From positions 52,183 to 116,182 of IMG/VR virus record IMGVR_UViG_3300043570_000570: a stretch of 64,000 nt of DNA; one strand, written 5' to 3'. Shown here in pieces: positions 23,295 to 29,729 of the stretch. The stretch's first letter is position 1, and every line of letters starts with the position of its first letter. This stretch comes from a virus. The position numbers and the translations under genes were made by a program. The notes beneath the pieces were generated by a model. That model was not told the DNA's origin. It did no database searches and saw nothing but the letters and a program-made list of their open reading frames with translations.

Positions 23295-23870
23295 TTACTT
23301 CTGAAACCTCAGATAATCTGTAGTACCTGGATCTTCGTTCTTGAAATAATAGACTTCCTTTACTTTACCGTACTTGATAGTCTTTAAAAATCCATCAGGG
23401 ATAGTAGCTCCTGTTGGTAATCTTAAGCTAGTTTTAGAGTAGACCATCTTGATCTCTACCTCAACACTCTGACTCTTAGAAAGCTCTCTTTCTCTTACTT
23501 CTAATAGTCTCCAAGCTCCTCTGTTTAACTTCTCGTGCTGAAGAACACAGTTAAGGTAAGAAAAGGTTTGCCATAAGGTAGGTCTATCACAGTTAAAATC
23601 AGCTGCTGGAGCACAATGTCCCTTATCCCATACATTTCCTTCATAGTCTTTTCCGTCTGAAGTCTTAATAGAGTCGTTAGTGTAGAAGTCCATTCCCTTT
23701 CTAGGATAAGAACCCAAGGGACATTGGACAATGTACCAAACTCGCTTAGGCTGTTGTAAGATCTCTGAGTAAACACAAGAGTATATAGGAGTCTTTACAA
23801 AGACAGAGTCTCTCTGAGAGTAACTAGTACCTAGTACTAGAAAACTTAAAATAAAAAGTAATTGTTTCAT
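23295..23870 (-). CDS. Secreted NucA/EndA-type non-specific nuclease
   Basis: 191 residues. Signal peptide 1-19 (FILSFLVLGTSYSQ). The catalytic segment WDKGHCAPAADF (about 81-92) matches the DRGH[LM]APAAD motif of DNA/RNA non-specific endonucleases. The downstream SYLNCVLQHEKLNRGAWRLLE supplies the metal-binding Asn and the usual NRG-W-LE motif. Arg in DRGH is replaced by Lys. The enzyme should cut nucleic acid outside the cytoplasm. It is the last gene of the kinase cassette. Confidence 0.85.
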   Translation of the reverse strand: MKQLLFILSFLVLGTSYSQRDSVFVKTPIYSCVYSEILQQPKRVWYIVQCPLGSYPRKGMDFYTNDSIKTSDGKDYEGNVWDKGHCAPAADFNCDRPTLWQTFSYLNCVLQHEKLNRGAWRLLEVRERELSKSQSVEVEIKMVYSKTSLRLPTGATIPDGFLKTIKYGKVKEVYYFKNEDPGTTDYLRFQK

Positions 23871-23897
23871 TGTTTAATTTTTTAGTTGTTTCATTGT

Positions 23898-24065
23898 TTA
23901 ATTAAAAGTGTTTCTGTCTTTCTTAGCAAACGCTTGATCTATAAAAAAAGTTAGACCAAACATAATAATAATAGTCATTGCTGCATTAAAGACGCTTACA
24001 ACATACATCTCTGCTTCTTTAGAAGTTTCTACTACTGATAGTAACGTGGATAAAATTAGTGTCAT
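23898..24065 (-). CDS. 55-residue single-helix membrane protein
   Basis: ATG at 24065 overlaps the TGA of the preceding gene (ATGA), stop at 23900-23898. Sequence: a short polar start, then helix AAMTIIIMFGLTFFIDQAF and a basic end (KKDRNTFN). Overlapping start, full use of the gap and clear membrane content support it. Too short for the supplied list. Probably part of the kinase cassette. Confidence 0.6.
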   Translation of the reverse strand: MTLILSTLLSVVETSKEAEMYVVSVFNAAMTIIIMFGLTFFIDQAFAKKDRNTFN

Positions 24066-24646
24066 TTTTTTGAGTCTTTTGAATCTTTTGAATCTTTGGA
24101 GTCTTTTGAATCTGTCATGTGTTTAACTCCCATTATTGTTCCGATAATAGAAAAACAGTTGGTTAGAATAATACCAAACATATTACTCCAGGTACTCTCG
24201 ATGATCTTAGAGTCTAGTCCTCTGCTTAGTACGAAAAGATAAAGTACAGTAGTAAGTATACAAACAGCACCTACAGCTCCCAAAGCTACCTTTACTATCA
24301 AACCAATAAGCTCAAACTGGGTTTTTTTCTGAAGTGTTTCTAAATCATCAACTGCCAATTCTCTCAACTTCTCAGACTCAGACAAAGCCTGCTTTAGTTC
24401 AAGCATTAGTTTTTCTTTCTCTGCTTGGCTCTCTATTAGGTCTTTGTTCTGGGACTGTACTTGCTTAGTTACTTCTAGTCTTTTTCTACGAGTGTCTTGG
24501 TCTTTGGTCTTAGCCTCGTCTAAGTAGTCTTGAAAGTTTTTATCCTGAGTTTTTACTACCTTAAGTAAGTTTCCCTCTAATGCAATCTTCTTAGATTTGT
24601 AGAGGGAGACAAGAGAGCTTTCAATATCTTTACCAAAGGATATCAC
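24062..24646 (-). CDS. Coiled-coil protein with two membrane helices
   Basis: 194 residues. Residues about 20-110 form a long charged coiled coil (KRLEVTKQVQSQNKDLIES). Two membrane helices follow (115-140 and 155-173; a TWSNMFGIILTN segment bridges them). The tail is a tandem DSK repeat (179-193) encoded by a 9-bp repeat. It directly follows the receiver gene (1-bp gap) and overlaps the next small membrane gene. Such a layout could pass a signal between cytoplasm and membrane, for example as partner of the receiver. Function is inference; no named family. Confidence 0.75.
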   Translation of the reverse strand: MISFGKDIESSLVSLYKSKKIALEGNLLKVVKTQDKNFQDYLDEAKTKDQDTRRKRLEVTKQVQSQNKDLIESQAEKEKLMLELKQALSESEKLRELAVDDLETLQKKTQFELIGLIVKVALGAVGAVCILTTVLYLFVLSRGLDSKIIESTWSNMFGIILTNCFSIIGTIMGVKHMTDSKDSKDSKDSKDSKK

Positions 24647-25084
24647 TTACTTATATACTTTAAAGGAAGCAGTTTTATTCTTATACCCCTCATAGTCCTT
24701 ACGAAAAGATTCTAGTCTAGGTTCAATCTCATCTGACTTGATGATCCAGAACTGAGCACCTACAGCTTTTGCTTTTTCTATTTCTTGTTTATCATCAGAA
24801 CTAGAAATAATCCCTATCACCACTCCGTTGCCGTACTCAAAGTTAATCTTACGAATCAACTCTATGCCGTCAAAAGAAGAACCAATAATATTAAGGTCTA
24901 CAAAAACGCATTCAGGTCTTTCATCTGCAGGTCCTTCAACAAACCATCTCTTAAACAATCTATCAGCTTCATCAGAAGAAGTTAGAGTTTGCAGAGAAAG
25001 AGTAATGTCTAATAAGCTACAAGAATCCTCAAACACTAAGTGAAAAAGGTCTTCGTCATCTACGAGTAATATTGAGTCTATCAT
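24647..25084 (-). CDS. Stand-alone response-regulator receiver domain
   Basis: 145 residues, one receiver domain only. Acid pocket LLVDDED (D9, D10), phospho-acceptor D63 in CVFVDLNI, switch Ser in IISSSDD (about 94-96), conserved Lys116 in WIIKSDE. There is no DNA-binding or enzymatic output domain, so it is CheY/Spo0F-like. It lies 7 bp after the histidine kinase gene and is read together with it. Output must come through protein contact, possibly the coiled-coil membrane protein encoded next. Confidence 0.9.
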   Translation of the reverse strand: MIDSILLVDDEDLFHLVFEDSCSLLDITLSLQTLTSSDEADRLFKRWFVEGPADERPECVFVDLNIIGSSFDGIELIRKINFEYGNGVVIGIISSSDDKQEIEKAKAVGAQFWIIKSDEIEPRLESFRKDYEGYKNKTASFKVYK

Positions 25085-25091
25085 ATTTTGT

Positions 25092-26294
25092 TTATTTTAC
25101 TTTTATCTTAAGTTTAGTTCCTGTTTCTGGTTCTTCTAGTTTCTCAGCTGTTACTTCAAACTTATGTTCTTCCATAATAGCTGTACATATGTTTAACCCT
25201 AGTCCTGTACCTGCCTCTGTCTGACCTTCTTTCCTCTTATAAGGCTTAGACCACTGTACAAAATCTTCCTGAGACATTCCCCTTCCATTATCTTCAATAA
25301 CTAAAAAATTCCCTTCAGCAAAAATACGTACTAACTTAGTGCTAGAGTCGTTATATTTTAAACCGTTTCTTATTAAATTATCAATCGCTGTACAGAACAA
25401 AGATTCGTTTACTTCAATCTCAGGTAACTCTTCAATAACTACTTGCTTCTCGTAAGAAGTAGAAGATAGGTAGCTGTGTAGAATGTCTTTTAGATTGTGT
25501 TGCTGAACCTCTAAGTGAGCATCTTGCTTAACCAAGTTAGTAAACTCTTTAACTCCGTTATAAACCTTTTGAGTGTGAATCAATCCTTCTGTAATCATTC
25601 TTAGCGGAGCATCTATCTTTAACTCTTTAATCTGCTCTTCAGTCAGTCTTCTTTTTAAGGAAGAAAGTCCCCTAGGAATATAAGTGTTAATTCCTGAGTG
25701 CATATCATGTCTTAAAATCTTAGCAGCATGTTCCAAATAGGAATTCTTTTTAGCAACCTCTGCCTCAATTCTCTTTTTCTCAGTAATCTCCGTAGCAATT
25801 AAAAGAATTTTATAAACCTCTCCGTAAGGATCTTTAATAGGATTGAAGTTTCCATAAAGCCAAGTATTGCCAAACTCATACTCTCCTTGCTTGAAATAGC
25901 CTATTCTTAAATGTGTCCAGAACTCTAACCAATCTCTCTTAGAAGAGTTGTCTAACTCCCTATGACTTTTAACCTCACCAAATATTCGCTTAAACCTGTC
26001 ATTCATACTTAACACTTCTCCATAAGTATCAAACTCTACTAGTAAGTTAGAATTATTAATTGCTTTAAAAGTAGCATCTACACTCTGAAACTTATACCTA
26101 GCTCTCCTTACAAACTCTATAGCAGGATAAAAGAAAAAAGGTAAAAACCCTACTATACACCAATACCCTACTAAATCCCGCTGGTAACTAGAATCTGTGT
26201 ACTTGAAAACAATAGCACTCTGAAAACTTAAATAAGCCAACATTATCACAGAAGCAATAACAACTGATACCTTAGACCTTATACTTAGTTTCAT
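25092..26294 (-). CDS. Membrane PAS-domain sensor histidine kinase
   Basis: 400 residues. Two membrane helices (about 9-30 and 43-60) with a very short outside loop; PAS domain (about 75-175; LLVEFDTYGEVLSMNDRFKRI, ends ITEKKRIEAEV); dimerisation helix with acceptor H196 (ILRHDMHSG); ATPase with N box (DNLIRN, N306/N310), G1 (EDNGRGM, 334-340) and G2 (GTGLGLN, 362-368). All catalytic boxes are intact. It would autophosphorylate and pass phosphate to the receiver encoded 7 bp downstream. The tiny periplasmic loop suggests sensing through the PAS domain or the membrane. Confidence 0.9.
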   Translation of the reverse strand: MKLSIRSKVSVVIASVIMLAYLSFQSAIVFKYTDSSYQRDLVGYWCIVGFLPFFFYPAIEFVRRARYKFQSVDATFKAINNSNLLVEFDTYGEVLSMNDRFKRIFGEVKSHRELDNSSKRDWLEFWTHLRIGYFKQGEYEFGNTWLYGNFNPIKDPYGEVYKILLIATEITEKKRIEAEVAKKNSYLEHAAKILRHDMHSGINTYIPRGLSSLKRRLTEEQIKELKIDAPLRMITEGLIHTQKVYNGVKEFTNLVKQDAHLEVQQHNLKDILHSYLSSTSYEKQVVIEELPEIEVNESLFCTAIDNLIRNGLKYNDSSTKLVRIFAEGNFLVIEDNGRGMSQEDFVQWSKPYKRKEGQTEAGTGLGLNICTAIMEEHKFEVTAEKLEEPETGTKLKIKVK

Positions 26295-26317
26295 CTTTTA
26301 AAGTTAATTGGATGACA

Positions 26318-26346
26318 CAAATATAAGCTAACTTTAAATAAATCAA
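26318..26346 (-). promoter_or_regulatory. Promoter of the kinase cassette
   Basis: On the minus strand TTTG with TTG at 26346-26344, 18 nt, TATATTTG (26325-26318), ATG at 26294. A near-perfect host-type promoter, so the cassette can be transcribed by host RNA polymerase. Confidence 0.8.
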
Positions 26347-26369
26347 AGTCTTGTCTCTGAAAACTTATC

Positions 26370-26580
26370 TCCCCAAAATTTTTAGACCCCCCATCCCAAA
26401 ATTTCTCCCAAAATTTTTTCTAAAATTTTTAGACCCCTAAAATTTTTTATGTTCATAGGAGGGTGGGACCAAAATTTTATACCCCCGTCAACTTGATTAT
26501 ATCTATATGAGGGTGGGGGACACCAATTTAACATACCCCATCCCAAAATTGGCGCTAGGGGTACCCCCTATAAAACGCTA
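26370..26580. repeat. Iteron-like AAAATTT and CCCC repeats at divergent hub
   Basis: Seven AAAATT(T) units at 26375, 26398, 26410, 26422, 26439, 26471 and 26545. AAAATTTTTAGACCCC occurs exactly twice (26375-26390 and 26422-26437). CCCCATCCCAAAATT occurs exactly twice (26389-26403 and 26536-26550). GAGGGTGGG occurs twice (from 26459 and 26509). GGGGTACCCC near 26558-26567 is palindromic. Lies where leftward and rightward transcription part, so it is a candidate origin or operator array. Confidence 0.7.
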
Positions 26581-26590
26581 TAAAAAAAAT

Positions 26591-26914
26591 ATGAAAACAA
26601 ATCTAGACTTCGATGGTAAGACAATCAATGAGATTGGCTTAGAAATGACAAATGTGTTTCGTACACAAGGTGCAACAAAGGCTCCAGGCTTCAACATTCT
26701 CACGGGTGAGAAAGATGAACAAGGCAAAGAGCAAGTGGTGTTTGTTTGGTTGAGTAAGAATTTGAATGCTCAATGGGAAGATGAACGCTTTAAAACGGTT
26801 GCTGGCAACTCAGTGGTTCTTGAAGTAACCTTCAAGGAAACAGGGCATAAGGCACTTGTTTGTTGTACTCCTCAAATCCGCAACAAAATGGCGGATGCAG
26901 AAGTGTGGGATTAA
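26591..26914 (+). CDS. First rightward gene, unknown
   Basis: 107 residues from the ATG at 26591, which follows an A-rich leader (TATAAAAAAAATATG). Longer upstream starts would read through the repeat region and are rejected. Beta-rich, Cys pair (ALVCCTPQ). GC content is higher than in the following small genes. First in the rightward early direction; no family recognised. Confidence 0.7.
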   Translation: MKTNLDFDGKTINEIGLEMTNVFRTQGATKAPGFNILTGEKDEQGKEQVVFVWLSKNLNAQWEDERFKTVAGNSVVLEVTFKETGHKALVCCTPQIRNKMADAEVWD

Positions 26915-27365
26915 CCCACACTTTGTGGGACAAAGGGTAACTTAACTGTTTAACCTTGCCATTTTACTGTGCATTCTTCTCATTTATCTATGAAATGATA
27001 GTTTTTTTGGTCTCAGCCCGGTAAATAACGAGACAAGACTAAAGAATTCTATCATTTTATGGTATATATGTAGTGGTAAATAGTGGGGAATCACTCCCTT
27101 CAATCTTCTATTTATCACTTAAAAGTGGGTAATTGTGGGGTTGACATGGTACGTTATGAATAATTTGTTGTTCTTATGTTAAATTAGACAACTATTAACC
27201 TCTATAACCTCATTACCCTGTCTTATGCTTTTCTCTTATCTTCTCTTACGTAGTAATCATCATTAGCCTGATGATTCCTTAACTGATTCTAAGCGAACTT
27301 TACGCTTGGTCGACTATGCGACCTTAAATAGCCTTTAGGCATAGTGCGTCACTATATGAGTGGGT
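26915..27365 (+). other. Structured untranslated region with chain of hairpins
   Basis: About 450 bp without a gene. Stems: CCCAC/GTGGG (26915-26929); AAATGATAG 26993-27001 with CTATCATTT 27049-27057, enclosing GTCTC/GAGAC (27010-27034); GTGGTAAATAG 27073-27083 with CTATTTATCAC 27108-27118, enclosing GGGA/TCCC; AATCATCA/TGATGATT (27255-27276); AAGCG/CGCTT (27291-27307); GGTCG/CGACC (27308-27323); GCC/GGC (27331-27340); ATAGTG/CACTAT (27341-27355). No T-runs follow. Probably a stable leader or a non-coding RNA. Confidence 0.65.
27141..27167 (+). promoter_or_regulatory. Weak promoter-like sequence
   Basis: TTGAC at 27141, then TAATTTG at 27161. One base short of the TAnnTTTG form. Could drive the small early genes downstream. 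Tentative. Confidence 0.3.
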
Positions 27366-27524
27366 ATGGAAACAATAATTAAAGAGTATTACTTAACTGA
27401 AGGAAGTAAGTTAGTAAATTATAGCATAGGTACTAATGGTGTTGATTGTTGGTTTGATACTAATGATATTAGACAACACAGATGTTTATCTATTGAAGAT
27501 TTTGAACTTATTAAGGGGGCTTAA
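27366..27524 (+). CDS. Small hypothetical protein (52 aa)
   Basis: ATG at 27366 directly after the hairpin chain; 52 residues, acidic, begins METIIKEYYLTEG. Spacing and codon use match the following small genes. Function unknown. Confidence 0.55.
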   Translation: METIIKEYYLTEGSKLVNYSIGTNGVDCWFDTNDIRQHRCLSIEDFELIKGA

Positions 27525-27554
27525 TCGCCTCCTTTAAACTTTAATAAAAAGAAT

Positions 27555-27686
27555 ATGAAAACAATAGAACAAACAATTGATAGTTTAGAACAGCAAGTAA
27601 GAGATACATATCCTTCATGGAATAATGAAATGATTAGGTCTAAGGCTGTTAGAATGTATTATTTAAATGAAGAGTTGGGAGCTTAG
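27555..27686 (+). CDS. Small hypothetical protein (43 aa)
   Basis: 43 residues, helical (EQTIDSLEQQVRDTY). ATG after AAAAAGAAT, the usual A-rich leader. Function unknown. Confidence 0.55.
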   Translation: MKTIEQTIDSLEQQVRDTYPSWNNEMIRSKAVRMYYLNEELGA

Positions 27687-27712
27687 TCTCCCTTTACTTT
27701 AACTAAACAAAT

Positions 27713-27862
27713 ATGAAAAACTATAGAGTCACCTACTATAATACAGAATATAGCATTAAGTCTATTTCTGTTATGGCTTTTACTCAAGAAGAAGCAAGAA
27801 CTTATGTATATAGTCACATAGAAGATTGTGTTCAAACACTCTCTGCTGAATATATATACTAA
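27713..27862 (+). CDS. Small hypothetical protein (49 aa)
   Basis: 49 residues, Tyr-rich (MKNYRVTYYNTEYS), mixed alpha/beta. ATG after CTAAACAAAT. It is followed directly by the kissing-loop RNA. Function unknown. Confidence 0.55.
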   Translation: MKNYRVTYYNTEYSIKSISVMAFTQEEARTYVYSHIEDCVQTLSAEYIY

Positions 27863-27867
27863 ACATT

Positions 27868-27969
27868 ATCAAAGAGTAGTAACACTGCATGTAAACTGGT
27901 TATCCTTGATTACAGTATGCAGACCTTTACATAGTAAATCAAGCTATGTTATGTATTGGACTCTTTGAT
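27868..27969 (+). ncRNA. Three-way-junction RNA with complementary loops
   Basis: Outer stem P1: ATCAAAGAGT 27868-27877 with ACTCTTTGAT 27960-27969 (10 perfect pairs). P2: CTGCAT 27885-27890 with ATGCAG 27917-27922. P3: ACATAG 27929-27934 with CTATGT 27944-27949. The P2 loop has CTTGATT (27905-27911) and the P3 loop has AATCAAG (27937-27943), seven pairs that could form a loop-loop contact. Topology resembles purine-riboswitch-like junctions, but the sequence is not that family. No ORF spans it. Confidence 0.65.
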
Positions 27970-27989
27970 TACTTTAATGCATCATAACC

Positions 27990-28113
27990 TACTTCACAAG
28001 GGTAGGCAGTTGTAATAACAGTATAGAGTCTGGAGAACCAAGCGTAAGCTGGACATAGGTAGTTCTCATGAAGCTGCGGAAGCTACTATTACAACTGAAT
28101 GCAGAGTGAAGTA
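27990..28113 (+). ncRNA. Long-stem RNA domain with GUAA tetraloop
   Basis: Outer stem TACTTCAC 27990-27997 with GTGAAGTA 28106-28113. Inner stem CAGTTGTAATA 28007-28017 with TATTACAACTG 28087-28097 (11 pairs). Inside: GAGAAC 28033-28038 / GTTCTC 28062-28067. A tip hairpin CCA-A-GC-GTAA-GC-TGG (28038-28052) has a GNRA tetraloop and one bulged A. AGCT-gcgga-AGCT lies at 28072-28084. Dense nested pairing is hard to explain by chance. Confidence 0.65.
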
Positions 28114-28183
28114 AACTACAAGGTATGGTATATCCTACTAACACGTCTAGAGGACCTTGTAGTTCTTTTATACCTAAGGGTAT
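28114..28183 (+). ncRNA. Third RNA hairpin domain before next gene
   Basis: AACTACAAGGT 28114-28124 pairs perfectly with ACCTTGTAGTT 28154-28164 (11 pairs). A second hairpin ATACC-taag-GGTAT follows at 28170-28183. It is placed 28 bp before the next ATG, so it may belong to that gene's leader. Confidence 0.6.
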
Positions 28184-28211
28184 TATACCAACTAGTATAA
28201 ACTAAACAGAT

Positions 28212-28424
28212 ATGAAGAAATTTATAATATTCTCTACGTTAAGTCAAGCAAAGAATTACATTAAGCGTAATCTTCCCACCTATAACCATGATGATGGATG
28301 TGGGTGTTGCTATAGTTATTCTTATCCTTTAATACAGGGTAAGCGTATTGTCTATGTTAATAGTTATTCTAACATGGGTAATCCAACTACTGAAGTAACT
28401 GTCATTGGCAGATACAAAAGATAA
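28212..28424 (+). CDS. Small Cys/Tyr-rich protein
   Basis: 70 residues. CGCCYSYSYP in the centre gives a cysteine cluster that may bind metal. C-terminal half beta-rich (RIVYVNSYSN). Leader is A-rich (ACTAAACAGATATG). No family recognised. Flanked on both sides by structured RNA. Confidence 0.65.
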   Translation: MKKFIIFSTLSQAKNYIKRNLPTYNHDDGCGCCYSYSYPLIQGKRIVYVNSYSNMGNPTTEVTVIGRYKR

Positions 28425-28557
28425 ACACTCTACTGGCTATAGAGTGTATAAAATGTCGTGATTGGCCACACGTCAAGGCAAATGAAGATGTCTTTGAAAC
28501 ACAAAGATGTTTCTAAAGGGGATTAGTGAACTAATGATCTAATCCCTCATCTTTTTT
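28425..28557 (+). terminator. Structured 3' region with terminator-like stem
   Basis: ACACTCTA 28425-28432 pairs with TAGAGTGT 28440-28447 right after the stop codon. Further on AAGATG 28504-28509 pairs with CATCTT 28548-28553, enclosing GGGATTA 28519-28525 / TAATCCC 28540-28546, and is followed by TTTT. It can act as an intrinsic terminator; TTAG-tgaa-CTAA is an alternative inner hairpin. Confidence 0.5.
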
Positions 28558-28581
28558 AACTAATTAACTAATTAAAAAAAT

Positions 28582-28809
28582 ATGAAACTACTTATACATT
28601 TTGGGAAGTCACTGTTGATGATAGTGATCCCTATTGCTTTTGCTGTTGTGTCTTCTATTATTATAAGCGCAATGTTCGCCTGTGTTTCTGTTCTTATGGG
28701 ACATAACACTTTCTTTAACTCTTTTCAAGCATTAATAGCCAATGTCACCTTTGTGATGTCTATTATTACCTTGATTATGTGGCTTATCTATCAATCTAAT
28801 GAACTTTAA
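28582..28809 (+). CDS. Small membrane protein, two helices
   Basis: 75 residues: helices at about 10-35 and 48-70 (IIISAMFACVSVLMG; FVMSIITLIMWLIY). Leader AATTAAAAAAATATG. Probably an inner-membrane early protein; function unknown. Followed by another small two-helix protein. Confidence 0.7.
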   Translation: MKLLIHFGKSLLMIVIPIAFAVVSSIIISAMFACVSVLMGHNTFFNSFQALIANVTFVMSIITLIMWLIYQSNEL

Positions 28810-28822
28810 ACCAAACAAAAAT

Positions 28823-29026
28823 ATGAAAATTAAACCGTCCACATTCTTACTTGTCATCGCTGTATGTGCAGGTATGGTATTTATCATGGCTCTTCCTGAT
28901 GTTATTAGTAGCATGGGAACACAAGCCTTTACTTATGTGTTTACTACAGAAGTTTTAACTTTATGTTTACTTACAGTAGTAGGACACTTTTATCTTAAGT
29001 CTCTTAAAGAAGAAGGTAATGATTAA
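28823..29026 (+). CDS. Small membrane protein, two helices
   Basis: 67 residues from ATG 28823 (MKIKPSTFLLVIAVC), chosen because it follows AAACAAAAAT; the 28799 start would overlap the upstream gene. Helices about 7-27 and 38-58, charged end KEEGND. Overlaps the next small ORF. Function unknown. Confidence 0.7.
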   Translation: MKIKPSTFLLVIAVCAGMVFIMALPDVISSMGTQAFTYVFTTEVLTLCLLTVVGHFYLKSLKEEGND

Positions 29027-29159
29027 TCAACAAGTACTAAGCGTTATGAAGCCTAGAATCCCTTCAGGTAAAATCCTTGCAAGAGGATATGACAAAGAAG
29101 GTAGATTAATTATGGTAAGACTTAATAGTGCTGGCTTTAAAGGCTGGCACTTTCTCTAA
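29019..29159 (+). CDS. Small basic protein (46 aa)
   Basis: ATG at 29019 overlaps the end of the preceding gene; stop 29157-29159. 46 residues, basic, with MKPRIPSGKILARGYDKEG and a beta-type end. Not in the supplied list because of size. Function unknown. Confidence 0.5.
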   Translation: MINQQVLSVMKPRIPSGKILARGYDKEGRLIMVRLNSAGFKGWHFL

Positions 29160-29169
29160 AACTAAAACT

Positions 29170-29367
29170 ATGAACTACGATTCAATTCAAGATGAGCTTA
29201 CAGAACTCTATCAAGAGTTAAATGCTGCAGAAAATGACTTACATATTTCTTGTAAGTCATCTCTTTTATTAGATTCAGGAGAAGAAAACTGGGTACGAGA
29301 TCAACAACGTTTAATTGCTGCTCTGCGTGCTAAAATTCAATCTTTAACTATTTTAATATCAAAGTAA
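29170..29367 (+). CDS. Small coiled-coil protein
   Basis: 65 residues from ATG 29170 (MNYDSIQDELTELYQELN), mostly helical. The longer 29128 start overlaps the preceding ORF and lacks an A-rich leader. Stop TAATGG overlaps the next start. Function unknown. Confidence 0.65.
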   Translation: MNYDSIQDELTELYQELNAAENDLHISCKSSLLLDSGEENWVRDQQRLIAALRAKIQSLTILISK

Positions 29368-29462
29368 TGGAAAAACAATTATTTATCATTGACGGCTACA
29401 GAATCTGGGCTTTGACCTATGAAGATGCTTATGCTAACTACTTAGTAATTTCAAGACTATGA
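29367..29462 (+). CDS. 31-residue peptide
   Basis: Starts in the TAATG overlap with the preceding gene and ends at TGA 29460-29462, which overlaps the next ATG (CTATGA). Begins MEKQLFIIDGYRIW. Perfect chaining with both neighbours is the main support. Confidence 0.45.
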   Translation: MEKQLFIIDGYRIWALTYEDAYANYLVISRL

Positions 29463-29635
29463 AACCAGAAAATCCTTTTAGCGAAAGTACGGCCTTCAAA
29501 GCCCTTGTATGGTTCTCTTTAATAACTGTAATTTGCATTTGTTTAGAGAGTTGTGCAACTTCTAAAAATGTACCACATGGTTGTGGTAAAAAATCTAAGC
29601 GTTACTATCACGGAGAATTCCTAGAATATAGATAA
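29459..29635 (+). CDS. Small putative lipoprotein
   Basis: 58 residues. One membrane helix (about 15-29) ends in LESC-ATS, a fair lipobox with Cys32, then a short basic, Cys/His/Tyr-containing tail (VPHGCGKKSKRYYHG). Overlaps the preceding ORF by 4 bp. A small lipoprotein made early could act in superinfection exclusion (inference). Confidence 0.55.
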   Translation: MKPENPFSESTAFKALVWFSLITVICICLESCATSKNVPHGCGKKSKRYYHGEFLEYR

Positions 29636-29642
29636 CCTTAAT

Positions 29643-29714
29643 GTCCCTTTCGTCTATTGGTAGGACAGCAGGATTTCATCCTGTTAAAGGTGTGTTCGAT
29701 TCACCCAGGGGATA
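29643..29714 (+). tRNA. tRNA-Glu (anticodon UUC)
   Basis: 72 nt folding as a full cloverleaf: acceptor GTCCCTT with AGGGGAT (7 pairs incl. two G-U), D arm GTCT/GGAC, anticodon stem GCAGG/CCTGT with loop ATTTCAT (anticodon TTC), T arm GTGTG/CACCC (one mismatch) with loop TTCGATT. CCA is not encoded, as is usual in Bacteroidota. It decodes GAA/GAG. The only tRNA I found in the window. Confidence 0.9.
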
Positions 29715-29729
29715 CTAAACTAACTAACT

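Noticed and set aside
27990-28113. Group I intron or known ribozyme
   Set aside because: No P7-type core or hammerhead, twister or HDV consensus was recognised, and flanking ORFs are not split halves of one gene.
27863-28211. tRNA or tmRNA in this spacer
   Set aside because: No cloverleaf with T-loop signature could be drawn; the stems are longer and differently ordered.
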